Positions 42,229-50,286 are shown, counted from the first letter of the stretch. The stretch: DNA of 64,000 nt from Thermus scotoductus DSM 8553 (GCF_000381045.1 NZ_KB905729.1:1-64000), one strand, 5' to 3'. A program made the numbers and translations. The notes: a model not told the origin generated them from the sequence alone.

Positions 42229-43188
42229 ATGTGGGATGATGCCGAGCGGCTCAGGAAGATTGAAGAGGCGGAGAAGCAGGGTACGGAGAGGTTGCTTTCC
42301 TACTTCCCCGCCTGGATACGCAACATACTGACCGAGAACATTGACGGGGTGGAGGAAGTAGCCATGGACCTGGGTCGTCCCCTGGTGGTGCGCATCCGGG
42401 GCGAGCAGATACTCTACCGGGAAGTCAGCCAAGGGGACATTGAGTACTTCTACAACAAAGTGGGGAGCTTCCGGTCCAACGGGAGGGCCGGTATACCGGG
42501 AACCCTGCACCGCATATCGGTAATCCGGGATGCGGACGAACTGGCAATAGGGTTCACCATACGCTTTGGGAGGGCCATCCCGGGCATAGCCGCTCCTCTG
42601 AGGGAATGGATAGGAGGCAGGGAATCCACCCTCATCATCGGACCACCCGGTGTGGGCAAAACCACGCTCCTTCGGGGCATCGTGGAAGAAAAAGCGAAAA
42701 CCCTGAAAGCCCGTTTGGTCATCGTGGATACCTCCAACGAAATCGCCGGGGACGGCACAGTACCCCACCCCATCATCGGTTCCGCCCGCCGCATGATGGT
42801 GGGCGACCCCCGCAAACAAGCCAACATCATCATGCAGGCCATCACCAACCACTCCCCGGAAACCATCGTGGTGGACGAAATCGGCTACCACGGGGACGTG
42901 GAAGTCCTGGAAACCGCCAGACGCCGGGGCGTGGACATCGTAGCCACCGTCCACGGCGAAGACCTCCGGGACGTCCTGGAAAACCCCGTCCTTAAACCCC
43001 TCCTGGGCTACCCAGACCTGGAAACCGGTAAACGCCTCACCCGCCCTACCTTCCAAATCGGCATCGTCGTCCTGTCCAAAGGCATCTACAAAGTCTACCC
43101 CAACTTTACGGGGGCCATAGACCAGGCCCTGCGCAAGGAAGACCCCGAGGGTATCACCATCAACACGCTCACTAAAGCCCAGCCCTAG
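42229..43188 (+). CDS. SpoIIIAA/Ycf45-type AAA ATPase at the VirB11 position
   Basis: 319 aa. Walker A IGPPGVGKTTLLR at about 138-150; the family hallmark VDTSNEIAGDGTVPHPIIGSARRM follows, then PETIVVDEIGYHGDVEVLETARRRGVDIVATVHG. These are features of SpoIIIAA/Ycf45 (R3H-containing) ATPases, not of VirB11, which has different ATP and HIS-box motifs. VirB11 is otherwise missing from this T4SS; substitution is an inference from position. The first about 70 residues are a small N-terminal domain (WIRNILTENIDGVEEVAMDLGRPLVV). Codon use shifts from G-rich to C/A-rich in its last 500 bases. Confidence 0.78.
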   Translation: MWDDAERLRKIEEAEKQGTERLLSYFPAWIRNILTENIDGVEEVAMDLGRPLVVRIRGEQILYREVSQGDIEYFYNKVGSFRSNGRAGIPGTLHRISVIRDADELAIGFTIRFGRAIPGIAAPLREWIGGRESTLIIGPPGVGKTTLLRGIVEEKAKTLKARLVIVDTSNEIAGDGTVPHPIIGSARRMMVGDPRKQANIIMQAITNHSPETIVVDEIGYHGDVEVLETARRRGVDIVATVHGEDLRDVLENPVLKPLLGYPDLETGKRLTRPTFQIGIVVLSKGIYKVYPNFTGAIDQALRKEDPEGITINTLTKAQP

Positions 43189-43232
43189 GTTAAGCGAGAT
43201 ACTTCCTAACACAGAAAATAAGCCCATCAGAA

Positions 43233-43256
43233 CACCACGAGGTATAATCCGTGGTG
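43233..43256 (+). promoter_or_regulatory. Promoter with palindromic operator over the -10 box
   Basis: TATAAT at 43243-43248 lies between CACCACG (43233-43239) and CGTGGTG (43250-43256). A dimeric repressor on this repeat would block the -10 box. Drives the small-gene region after 43500. The -35 element is weak. Confidence 0.65.
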
Positions 43257-43374
43257 AAACCATTTTGGATAATGGCGGTTTAGGAGCTTAGAGGGGCGTT
43301 TAGGGGCGGGAAAAGCCGGGGGTTTTCCGGTGTTTTTGGTGCGCCCCGGGTGGGGATGTGTCCCCCCTCCCCTG

Positions 43375-43399
43375 CCCCTCCCCCCAAAGGGGGGAGGGG
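43375..43399 (+). terminator. Strong GC hairpin in the leader region
   Basis: CCCCTCCCCCC / GGGGGGAGGGG with AAA loop, 11-bp perfect stem. No T tract. Could be an attenuator downstream of the 43243 promoter. The rest of 43189-43505 holds the promoter, this hairpin and the long stem at 43407-43479, and no gene. Confidence 0.6.
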
Positions 43400-43406
43400 T
43401 TAAAGA

Positions 43407-43479
43407 CGGCAGGGCACCCGGTGGACCTGGTGTGGGGGTGTACCAAGTGAGCCCGATGTGCCCCTGATGTGCCCTGCCG
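43407..43479 (+). promoter_or_regulatory. Hairpin-plus-Shine-Dalgarno cassette 1
   Basis: CGGCAGGGCAC pairs with GTGCCCTGCCG over a 51-base loop; then GTCTGACAGGTGAAAGGAGG leads to the ATG at 43506, 26 bases after the stem. Same layout as the cassettes at 43696, 45030 and 47975. Confidence 0.65.
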
Positions 43480-43505
43480 GTCTGACAGGTGAAAGGAGGC
43501 AAACG

Positions 43506-43709
43506 ATGGAGCGAGGCATAGGTATGGCCTTCGCCCCTGCGTTCCTGCTAGCACTCTCCCTCCTCAGCTTCCTGCTGGGAAGGGAGTGCACCCCAGAAAT
43601 CCTGAGCGGCATCTGCGGAATGCCAGAAGCCAAAACTCCAGGGTGGTTCCTCCTGGGAGCCACTCTGGTGGCTCTCATGACTTACCGGAAACAACGGCGG
43701 GGGGCTTAA
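43506..43709 (+). CDS. Small membrane protein
   Basis: 67 aa, AAAGGAGG 7 bases before the ATG. Two hydrophobic helices (AFAPAFLLALSLLSFLLG and GWFLLGATLVALMTY) around a polar loop with two cysteines (ECTPEILSGICG). Basic tail KQRRGA. Function unknown. Its stop codon lies inside the next hairpin cassette. Confidence 0.7.
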   Translation: MERGIGMAFAPAFLLALSLLSFLLGRECTPEILSGICGMPEAKTPGWFLLGATLVALMTYRKQRRGA

Positions 43710-43719
43710 GCCCCCCGCC
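43696..43719 (+). promoter_or_regulatory. Hairpin-plus-Shine-Dalgarno cassette 2
   Basis: Perfect palindrome with arms GGCGGGGGGCTT / AAGCCCCCCGCC; then TGTCTGAGAAGCGAAGGAGG and the ATG at 43746, 26 bases after the stem. It also contains the TAA of the upstream gene. Confidence 0.72.
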
Positions 43720-43745
43720 TGTCTGAGAAGCGAAGGAGGTGGAAA

Positions 43746-43982
43746 ATGGTCTTCTATCTTACCACCGGTAAAACAGCCTTCGGTTCAAAACGGGTCAGCG
43801 ACAAACAGGTTCTCTACCACGCCCTCAACACAGGTGTGGTGTTCGTCCACCCCGATGCTATCCGGGATGGCACCGTCCACCCCAATGACTTCCCTGCCGG
43901 GGTGGAACTGGTGCTCACCGACACTCCACCACCGGATGCCCTGATACTGGCCCCGGCCCCAAAAGGCTGGGTGGTGAAGTAG
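43746..43982 (+). CDS. Hypothetical small protein
   Basis: 78 aa; GAAGGAGGTGG 4-14 bases before the ATG. Beta-rich: MVFYLTTGKTAFGSKRVSDK, TGVVFVHPDAIRDG, VELVLTDTP. No membrane segment. Not recognised. First soluble gene of the small-gene block that precedes the MoxR-VWA pair. Confidence 0.62.
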   Translation: MVFYLTTGKTAFGSKRVSDKQVLYHALNTGVVFVHPDAIRDGTVHPNDFPAGVELVLTDTPPPDALILAPAPKGWVVK

Positions 43983-44061
43983 TCCAACAAGCGTGGTTCC
44001 CCCTGGGAATATCCCGGGGGTGGGATTGGCCTGAGAGGGGAGGGGCTCAGGCAAAACACTT

Positions 44062-44223
44062 ATGGGCAAACGTAAAACACCTCTTCAGAGCCTTCCCCGT
44101 GGCCCCGAATGGGGACGGGGAAGACCAACCGAAATCCATCTGGACCGCAGAACAAAACGGCAACGGTCCCGTGGGGACCAAAAAAGAAAAGCTATCCGGG
44201 AAGCCCTGGAAGACCTGGATTAG
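44062..44223 (+). CDS. Small basic protein
   Basis: 53 aa, ATG at 44062: MGKRKTPLQSLPRG then GRGRPTEIHLDRRTKRQRSR and an acidic ending EALEDLD. Strongly basic and probably nucleic-acid binding. A hairpin GCCTGAG/CTCAGGC lies at 44030-44053 with a GAGGGGAGGGG stretch, but no close Shine-Dalgarno; evidence is the sensible composition and the tight fit to the next start (4 bases). A competing reading in another frame overlaps it. Confidence 0.48.
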   Translation: MGKRKTPLQSLPRGPEWGRGRPTEIHLDRRTKRQRSRGDQKRKAIREALEDLD

Positions 44224-44227
44224 CCGC

Positions 44228-44401
44228 ATGGGGAAAGCTATGAGAGAATACAAGAGCCTCAGAACAATCTCCCTCTTCCTTCAGTCCCGTAAACACACTA
44301 AACCTGTGGCCGGTCTTGGTAAGGAACTTAAAAAGCGGGCTCACAAAATCACCCGCCGTCGGAACAAGATCATTACCGCCCTGGAAACTGAAACCCTCTA
44401 G
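44228..44401 (+). CDS. Small basic protein
   Basis: 57 aa from ATG 44228: MREYKSLRTISLFLQS, then KELKKRAHKITRRRNKII and an acidic end. Also strongly basic. It starts 4 bases after the preceding stop and ends 11 bases before the next ATG, with GGAGGTGAAACC between. Function unknown; with 44062 it forms a pair of basic mini-proteins. Confidence 0.52.
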   Translation: MGKAMREYKSLRTISLFLQSRKHTKPVAGLGKELKKRAHKITRRRNKIITALETETL

Positions 44402-44412
44402 GAGGTGAAACC

Positions 44413-44787
44413 ATGGACAAAGTGAGGGAAACCGTTAGCAGGCTAGTGTCCCGGTTCCTCGGGGAAGTGTACCCAGAAGACCGGGACGTGCTCGTGGATA
44501 TCGGCGAAAAGCACATCGTGATAACCCTTTTCCTGTCCTCCGACAAACTCCAACTCGTGTACGACTTCTCTACCCAACTCGGGAAAATCATTGTTGTGGA
44601 CAAGGAATATGTTTACCTCGGGGACGAGGTAGAGGAAGAAAGGGAGGTGGTAAAGGAAGGAATACTGAAAAACTCCCAGGACCAGGTCCTATTCACCTGG
44701 ATAGGGCCAGGCAACCTTCCTTTCTGGGTTGAGAATATCCTCACCCAAGAGGGGATTAGGGTCCTCATGCCTGGGAGTACACAATAG
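44413..44787 (+). CDS. Hypothetical protein
   Basis: 124 aa; TAGGAGGTGAAACC before the ATG. Alternating beta/alpha: DVLVDIGEKHIVITLFLSSDKLQLVYDFSTQLGKIIVVDKEYVYLG, then an acidic EVEEEREVVKEG, and VLFTWIGPGNLPFWVENIL. No known family seen. The next short gene follows 17 bases later. Confidence 0.62.
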   Translation: MDKVRETVSRLVSRFLGEVYPEDRDVLVDIGEKHIVITLFLSSDKLQLVYDFSTQLGKIIVVDKEYVYLGDEVEEEREVVKEGILKNSQDQVLFTWIGPGNLPFWVENILTQEGIRVLMPGSTQ

Positions 44788-44804
44788 ACCCGGTACCCCC
44801 AGGC

Positions 44805-45023
44805 ATGCGGTACAAAGAATACCGGAGCTTAATCCTGTTCCTGTTCGCAAAGGGGAAAACAGATGTGCTTGCTGTCGTGTCTGTACCTCAAAGAAAGGAC
44901 CTTTTCCCCAGCCAGCTTTCCTGGCTGGAAACCATGGCCTGGTTGGCGGGAAAAGCCGGCTTCTCGGGCACCAACCAGGCCCTGAAAGCCATGCTCCTGT
45001 TCCTCAACACCGACCTTGATTAA
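44805..45023 (+). CDS. Hypothetical small protein
   Basis: 72 aa from ATG 44805. Sequence MRYKEYRSLILFLFAKGKTD continues VLAVVSVPQRKDL and SWLETMAWLAGKAGFSGTNQAL; an alpha/beta mini-domain. No strong Shine-Dalgarno. It is followed by a stop and the third hairpin cassette. Confidence 0.5.
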   Translation: MRYKEYRSLILFLFAKGKTDVLAVVSVPQRKDLFPSQLSWLETMAWLAGKAGFSGTNQALKAMLLFLNTDLD

Positions 45024-45029
45024 CCCCAC

Positions 45030-45051
45030 GGCGGGGGCTTTAGCCCCCGCC
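45030..45051 (+). promoter_or_regulatory. Hairpin-plus-Shine-Dalgarno cassette 3
   Basis: GGCGGGGGCT / AGCCCCCGCC with a TT loop; then AGTCCAATAAGCGAAAGGAGG and the ATG at 45077, 25 bases after the stem. Confidence 0.7.
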
Positions 45052-45076
45052 AGTCCAATAAGCGAAAGGAGGCAAC

Positions 45077-46174
45077 ATGTTCAGAGAAAACGTGGAGGCC
45101 CTCTACACTTGCCTTCTGGGCAACATCCCGGTCATCCTCTGGGGACCGCCAGGGGTTGGCAAAACCGCCACTGTGTCTTATCTAGCCAAGACCTTGGGGT
45201 GGCACCTGGAAGTGGTCATTGGGGCCACCCGGGACCGCACCGATTTCGGAGGGTTCCCGGTGGCCCGGGACGGAAGCGTGGACCTCGTTCCCATGCCCTG
45301 GGTGAAGCGCCTGATAGAGGCAGGAGAGAGGAGCATCTTATTCTTGGATGAACTCTCTTCCGTCCCGGAGGACGTGAGGCCCGCCTTGTTACGGGTCATC
45401 AACGAACGGTGCGCCGGGGACGTCTACCTCCCCGGCAGAATCGTGGCCGCCGCTAACCCCGGAAATGTTGCAGTGGGGGGCCTGGACCTGGAACCCCCCA
45501 TCGCTAACCGCCTCCTGCACCTGGAATGGACCCTGGAACCCAAGGAATGGGCCTTGGGCATGAGGGAAGGCTTTGACACCCTCTACCCACCCCTCCCTGA
45601 CCCCAAACCCTTCGCCCATGAGGTGGAATGGGCCAGGGAAATGGTGGCCCTGTACGTGGAGAGGAACCCTCTCCATGCTTACATGGCCCCCAAGGGCGAA
45701 GAGGCTGGGAAAGCCTGGCCCAGCTACCGCACCTGGGATATGGCCGCCCGTGCCCTCGGCGTGGCCCGCGCCCTGGGCTTCAAGGAAAACATCCAGGCCA
45801 CCCTGGTAGTGGGAGCCGTGGGGAAGGTGGGGTACTCCTTCATGGCCTTCCTGCAAGAACTGGACCTCCCAGACCCCAGGGAGGTCATGAAAAACCCCAG
45901 CCTCCTGCCCTCCCGGGACGACCGCACCTACGCCACCCTCATGGCCGTGGCCTCCACCACAGCAGGGGAGTGGAACGCTGAAGCCTGGAGAGCGGCCTGG
46001 CGGGTTATCGGCTACGCCGCCGAAATGGGTAAGGCAGACCTAGCCGTACCCGCCGCTGGAAGACTTCTCCGGGCTCTGGCCCAGGCAAGGGAAGAACGAA
46101 AGCCCTCCTTCCCCGTGCCCAAAGAAGCAGAACGGTTCCTGCCGCTACTGAACAAGGTGGCAGAGATGCGGTAG
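45077..46174 (+). CDS. MoxR-type AAA ATPase
   Basis: 365 aa. Walker A WGPPGVGKTATV at about 22-33, Walker B SILFLDELSSV at about 87-97, sensor GRIVAAANPGNVAVGG near 125, and ANRLLHLEW arginine-finger region. MoxR ATPases pair with VWA proteins to insert metals or remodel target complexes; the next gene codes for such a partner. GAAAGGAGGCAAC precedes the ATG. The cargo cannot be told from sequence. Confidence 0.88.
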   Translation: MFRENVEALYTCLLGNIPVILWGPPGVGKTATVSYLAKTLGWHLEVVIGATRDRTDFGGFPVARDGSVDLVPMPWVKRLIEAGERSILFLDELSSVPEDVRPALLRVINERCAGDVYLPGRIVAAANPGNVAVGGLDLEPPIANRLLHLEWTLEPKEWALGMREGFDTLYPPLPDPKPFAHEVEWAREMVALYVERNPLHAYMAPKGEEAGKAWPSYRTWDMAARALGVARALGFKENIQATLVVGAVGKVGYSFMAFLQELDLPDPREVMKNPSLLPSRDDRTYATLMAVASTTAGEWNAEAWRAAWRVIGYAAEMGKADLAVPAAGRLLRALAQAREERKPSFPVPKEAERFLPLLNKVAEMR

Positions 46175-46188
46175 ACCGGGAGGTAGCC

Positions 46189-47334
46189 ATGACCCAAAAC
46201 GAACGCATCCGGGCCGCCAGGACCGCCCTGGTGGCCCGTTTCCCCTACCTCTACCCCGTGGCCTACCTGCTGTCCCTGGTGGAAAGCGAAAAGCTACCCA
46301 CCATGGCCGTGGATAAGCGGGGAAAACTGTACTACAACCCCCGCTTCGTGGACGCCCTCACCGATACCCAACTGGTGGGGTTGCTGTGGCACGAGGTCCA
46401 CCACATCCTGCGGGAACACGTGGGACCCAGGGGGGAAGAACTCAAGAAACACCCCCTGGGCAACATCGCCCTGGACCTGGAAATCAACGACGACGCTGAA
46501 GAAGCCGGGGTTGACCTGCCCCGGCCTCCTCACCCTTACGGCGGCTACTTCCCCCAAGACCTGGGCCTGCCCCAGGGACTCCTGGCCGAGGAATACCTGG
46601 AACTCCTGAAGGACCAGCCCCCACCTAAGGAACAGGGAAGCATGGACCAACACGGTCCTGGACCCTGGGAAGAGGAAGAAGGCGGAGAAGAAGGGGTGAA
46701 CGAAGGCACCCTGGAGGTGGCCCGCAGGGCCGTGGCCCAGAAGGCTAAAGAGTACGAGGCCAAGGGCAGGGGAACCCTACCCAGCGGTATGCGCCGCTGG
46801 GTGGACCAAATCCTCAACCCCCAGGTGGACTGGCGAAGCGTCCTCCGGCGCATGGTCAAGGGAACCATCGCCCACCACCTGGGCAAAAAACGCCCCACCT
46901 ACACCAAACCTAACCGCCGGGGACACGCCTACCACCCGGTAATCATGCCCGGCTACTACGGCCTAAAACCGAAAGTAGCCATAGTGGTGGATACCTCCGG
47001 GTCCATGGGCAAAGAAGAACTCGCCCAGGCCCTGGGGGAAATCCAGGGCATCCTCCGCCAGGTTAGGGAAGTCACGGTCATCTCCACCGACGCCGCCGCA
47101 CATACCGCACAAAAAGTCTTCCGCCCGGAACAAATCACCCTCATGGGCGGCGGCGGCACCGACATCACCCAGGGCATCAAAAAGGCCGAGGAACTCAGGG
47201 CCGATATCGCCATCGTCATCACTGACGGCGATACCCCATGGCCCACCAAACCCCCCAAAATAACCACCCTCGCCATCATCATCGGCAACCACCAACCACC
47301 CCCACCCTTCATCCCCCACATCACCATCCCCTAA
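46189..47334 (+). CDS. VWA-domain protein with HExxH metallopeptidase-like motif
   Basis: 381 aa. Residues about 55-80 hold LWHEVHHILREHVG, a HEXXH zinc motif, as in DUF2201-type putative metallopeptidases; an acidic middle (EEEEGGEEG) follows; the C-terminal VWA domain has MIDAS motif VVDTSGSMGKEE at about 266-277, GGGGTD at about 322 and VITDGD at about 344. This is the partner of the MoxR ATPase (15 bases apart). The last residues are proline-rich (NHQPPPPFIPH). A proteolytic or metal-linked remodelling module is likely. Confidence 0.85.
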   Translation: MTQNERIRAARTALVARFPYLYPVAYLLSLVESEKLPTMAVDKRGKLYYNPRFVDALTDTQLVGLLWHEVHHILREHVGPRGEELKKHPLGNIALDLEINDDAEEAGVDLPRPPHPYGGYFPQDLGLPQGLLAEEYLELLKDQPPPKEQGSMDQHGPGPWEEEEGGEEGVNEGTLEVARRAVAQKAKEYEAKGRGTLPSGMRRWVDQILNPQVDWRSVLRRMVKGTIAHHLGKKRPTYTKPNRRGHAYHPVIMPGYYGLKPKVAIVVDTSGSMGKEELAQALGEIQGILRQVREVTVISTDAAAHTAQKVFRPEQITLMGGGGTDITQGIKKAEELRADIAIVITDGDTPWPTKPPKITTLAIIIGNHQPPPPFIPHITIP

Positions 47335-47376
47335 AAACCCACATCCCAACAACACCTGTGGCAGTTCGTCCTTCCG

Positions 47377-47560
47377 TGGAACCACTTTACACACCTGTGT
47401 AAGTTTGCCCGTGCCCTCCAGGACGGCATTTGTGATAGTTGACCCCCCGTGTGGAACTATGCTGACAACATACTTCCACACTTTTTATGCCGTCCTGGAC
47501 GGCATCTGTGATAGATGGGGGTTCATAGAGGGGGAAACTTTACCCTTTTGTAGTTGAGTG
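47377..47560 (+). repeat. 184-bp inverted repeat, left arm
   Basis: Near-identical to the reverse complement of 50824-51007, with 80-100% identity in the central 130 bp. Contains GTGTGGAA ... TTCCACAC and 17-19-base palindromes around GCCGTCC(T/A)GGACGGC. Flanks the helicase segment. Confidence 0.85.
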
Positions 47561-47974
47561 CATCACTGTCAACACAGAAGTCCTTCACAAGGCCAAAGTG
47601 GGCTACCGGTAGGCTTTTCTGCACCACCGGTAGCCCCATAACACTGAGTACCATGATATCAAGAGGGGGGAAAGTTTTCACAAACCCCCCTCTTCGTACC
47701 CCCTACCCCTGGTTCCATCTATCACAGATGCCTTAAGAAAGGCACTTTGGTGCACTTTGTGTACCAAAAATGCCTTGTGTGCACGCCTGGTGCCTTTGGG
47801 GCACCGGTGGTGCACCTACTGCACCACCGGTGCCAGGGGTAAACCAGGTTCTTTCAGGAGCCTTCTGAAGAAGCAAAGAGAGAGGGGCAACACTTTCCCC
47901 CTCTCTCCAATCCACCCTTTACGGTTCTCAGGTTAGCAGGTAAGGGGCGGTTTGTCAACTGATGTAGGCAAAAA
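47561..47974. other. Hairpin-rich non-coding region
   Basis: No convincing gene. Several long stems: GGGCTACCGGT / ACCGGTAGCCC (47600-47636), AAGAGGGGGG / CCCCCCTCTT (47661-47694), a 15-bp stem GGCACCGGTGGTGCA / TGCACCACCGGTGCC (47800-47834) and AGAGAGGGG / CCCCTCTCT (47879-47906). CTATCACAGATGCC (47718) repeats part of the inverted repeat. Possible origin, RNA genes or recombination site. Confidence 0.7.
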
Positions 47975-47996
47975 CGGTGGGGCGTAAGCCCCACCG
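47975..47996 (+). promoter_or_regulatory. Hairpin-plus-Shine-Dalgarno cassette 4
   Basis: CGGTGGGGC / GCCCCACCG with GTAA loop; then GTCTGAGTGGTGAAGGAGG and the ATG at 48022, 25 bases after the stem. Confidence 0.7.
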
Positions 47997-48021
47997 GTCT
48001 GAGTGGTGAAGGAGGTGAGTG

Positions 48022-48267
48022 ATGAAGAACGGCAAGAAGGCAAAGGAGCGGGAGCAGTACAGGGTTTTCACCACCCGTGAGTACACGGAGGGTGAGGAGG
48101 AGCGGACCTTCTGGGTCCGCATCGGCACGGCGTTCAAGGGGGAGAAGAGCATCCAGGTTCTCCTGGACGCTCTGCCTCTGAGCGGGAAGCTGGTCATCCT
48201 CCTGGAAAACGGGGAGGATGAGGACGACCAGGAGGCGGAACTCACCCTGCCCAAGCGCCGTAGGTAG
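48022..48267 (+). CDS. Hypothetical small protein
   Basis: 81 aa; GAAGGAGGTGA precedes the ATG. Basic N-terminus (MKNGKKAKEREQY), central beta-rich part YRVFTTREYTEGEEERTFWVRIGTAFKG and IQVLLDALPLSGKLVILL, acidic segment and basic end PKRRR. It resembles small DNA-helper proteins in size only; no family recognised. First gene after the left inverted repeat, just upstream of the helicase. Confidence 0.62.
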   Translation: MKNGKKAKEREQYRVFTTREYTEGEEERTFWVRIGTAFKGEKSIQVLLDALPLSGKLVILLENGEDEDDQEAELTLPKRRR

Positions 48268-48274
48268 TCAGTAG

Positions 48275-48302
48275 GGGCACCCCGGGTAAACCCGGGGTGC
48301 CC
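48275..48302 (+). terminator. Hairpin before the helicase gene
   Basis: GGGCACCCCGGG / CCCGGGGTGCCC with TAAA loop, 12-bp stem, 22 bases before the ATG at 48325. Member of the same intercistronic hairpin class, without the GTCTGA box. Confidence 0.68.
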
Positions 48303-48324
48303 GCATTTGCCCAGGGGGATAACC

Positions 48325-50223
48325 ATGCTAAACCCTGAACAGCTTGCGGTGGTAAACCACACCTGGGGGCCTGCCCTGGTTATCGCAGGTCCCGGTAGTG
48401 GGAAGACCCGTACCGTGGTTCACCGGACTGCCAGGCTTATTCAGGAGGGCATCAACCCGGAGGAGATTGCCCTCGTGACCTTCACCCGCAAGGCGGCGGG
48501 GGAGATGCGGGAGAGGCTTGCCCGCCTGGTGGGGGAGGAAGAGGCCACCAGGGTCTGGGTTTCCACCTTTCACTCCCTGGCGGCTTCCGTGCTCAGGGAC
48601 GCCTACGGCAACAACCTGAAAATCCTGGATGCCGAAGCCGCCAAGAAGGTTATCGCCCAGTTCCTGGAGGAGGAAGGGGCTCCCCACAAGTTAACCCCCA
48701 AGGCGGTCCAGGGAGCCATCTCCCGGGCTAAAAACGCCGGGTGGGACCGGTCTACCCTTTCCTCCCAGTACGCTGATATGGAACCTTACCTGACCCTGGT
48801 CTACGACCGGTACGAGGAGTTTAAGCGGGAAAAGGGCTACCTGGACTTTGACGACCTCCTGGGGACCGCTGTGGACCTGCTGGGACACGATGCGGAAATC
48901 CGCCAGGTCTGGTCCAGCCGAACCCGCTTCCTCACCGTGGACGAGTACCAGGACACCAACCTCCAGCAGTTCCGTCTTCTCCGCCTCCTCCTCGGCCCGG
49001 AAGAGAACATCGTGGCCGTGGGGGACCCCAACCAGGCCATCTACTCCTGGCGGGGAGCGGACTACCGCCTCATCCTGGAGTTCAAACGCCACTTCCCCCA
49101 CGCCCGGGTGTACAAGCTGTCCACCAACTACCGGTCGCACCGGGGCATCACCGAGGCGGCTTTGAGCATCATCCGCAACAACCGCTACCGGGAAGACCTG
49201 CCGCTTCAGGCACTCAGGGACGGCGAACTGCCCCTCAAGGTGACTGCCGAAACCCGGGAGGGAGAGGCCCTCTTTGTGGCCGAGGCCGCAAAGCTGGCCC
49301 TGGAAAGCGGGGTGCCGCCCGAGGAAATCGCAATCCTCATGCGCTCACTGTCCCACTCCCGTTCCATAGAGGCGGCGCTTCGCCAGTACCGCATCCCCTA
49401 CACCGTGGTGGGCGGGGTGGGGTTCTGGGCCAGGCGTGAGGTGAAACTGGTCCTCTCGTTGCTTCAGGCTTCTTACGGGGACCAGTTGGCCCTGACGGAG
49501 GTTGTGGCCCAGACGGTACCGGGGTTCGGCCCCAAGAAGGCGGCTAAGGCGGCGGCGGACCCGGTGCTTCTCAAGAAGGTGCCCGAGGGGGCGAAGCTTC
49601 TGGAAGTCCTTACCTCCGCCCAGGAGCTTCACGGCCACCACGGGTTCGCCCTGGCAAATGCCTTCGCTTCCTGGCTTTCCGAGTGGCGGGAAGACTTCTT
49701 CCTGCCCATCCTCCTTGACCTGGCCGAGGGGGTTCGGGAAGCGGCAGAAGACCGCTGGGCCAACCTGGAAGAGGTAGCCAATGCCCTTAGGGGATTTGCC
49801 GAACGCACCCCTAAGGGGGACCTGGCACTCTTCCTCCAGGATGTTTTCCTGAGTCTTGAAGACCCCGAGGAAAAGGAAGAGGGGGTCAAAATCATGACCC
49901 TCCACGCCTCCAAGGGCCTGGAGTTCCATACGGTCTTTCTGGTGGGGCTAACCGAAGGCTTCTTCCCCTCGTGGCAATCCACCAAAAAACAGGACTCCCT
50001 GGAGGAGGAACGCCGTCTCTTCTATGTGGGCATCACCAGAGCTAAGGAAACCCTCTACCTCACCACCTACCAAATGGGCGAAAGAGGCCCCATCCAACCC
50101 AGCCGCTTCCTGAACGAAGTCCTCGGCCAACACCTCCACTACAACCCCGCCATCGGCTACCACGGCAAAGATACCACCCAGGCCGCTAACTCCCTCGCTA
50201 AAATCGCCTCCTTTGACTGGTAA
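48325..50223 (+). CDS. UvrD/PcrA-type superfamily 1 helicase
   Basis: 632 aa from ATG 48325 (CAGGGGG upstream). Motifs: Q motif LNPEQLAVV, Walker A AGPGSGKTRTVV at about 20, Ia FTRKAAGEM, II VDEYQDTN at about 206, III GDPNQAIYSWRGAD, IV YRSH, V TLHASKGLEF at about 525, VI VGITRAKE. Translocates 3'-5' on single-stranded DNA in repair, replication or transfer. Somewhat shorter than UvrD (about 720). Flanked by the 184-bp inverted repeats. The 3' end switches to C-rich codon use. Confidence 0.93.
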   Translation: MLNPEQLAVVNHTWGPALVIAGPGSGKTRTVVHRTARLIQEGINPEEIALVTFTRKAAGEMRERLARLVGEEEATRVWVSTFHSLAASVLRDAYGNNLKILDAEAAKKVIAQFLEEEGAPHKLTPKAVQGAISRAKNAGWDRSTLSSQYADMEPYLTLVYDRYEEFKREKGYLDFDDLLGTAVDLLGHDAEIRQVWSSRTRFLTVDEYQDTNLQQFRLLRLLLGPEENIVAVGDPNQAIYSWRGADYRLILEFKRHFPHARVYKLSTNYRSHRGITEAALSIIRNNRYREDLPLQALRDGELPLKVTAETREGEALFVAEAAKLALESGVPPEEIAILMRSLSHSRSIEAALRQYRIPYTVVGGVGFWARREVKLVLSLLQASYGDQLALTEVVAQTVPGFGPKKAAKAAADPVLLKKVPEGAKLLEVLTSAQELHGHHGFALANAFASWLSEWREDFFLPILLDLAEGVREAAEDRWANLEEVANALRGFAERTPKGDLALFLQDVFLSLEDPEEKEEGVKIMTLHASKGLEFHTVFLVGLTEGFFPSWQSTKKQDSLEEERRLFYVGITRAKETLYLTTYQMGERGPIQPSRFLNEVLGQHLHYNPAIGYHGKDTTQAANSLAKIASFDW

Positions 50224-50225
50224 AA

Positions 50226-50249
50226 CGGGCGGGGCCTAGGCCCCGCCCG
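50226..50249 (+). promoter_or_regulatory. Intercistronic palindrome after the helicase
   Basis: Perfect palindrome with arms CGGGCGGGGCCT / AGGCCCCGCCCG. It lies 37 bases before the ATG at 50287, with GGTCCAG after it, similar to the other cassettes. Confidence 0.65.
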
Positions 50250-50286
50250 GTCCAGTCAGGTGAGCGTACATCCACGGAGGTGGTGG

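Noticed and set aside
43250-43480. Possible CRISPR-like or tandem array in the GC-rich leader
   Set aside because: No repeated unit with spacers; the structure is a set of inverted repeats (hairpins), not a direct-repeat array.
47561-47974. Insertion sequence between the inverted repeat and 48022
   Set aside because: No transposase reading frame and no terminal repeats of an IS; hairpins are all internal palindromes.
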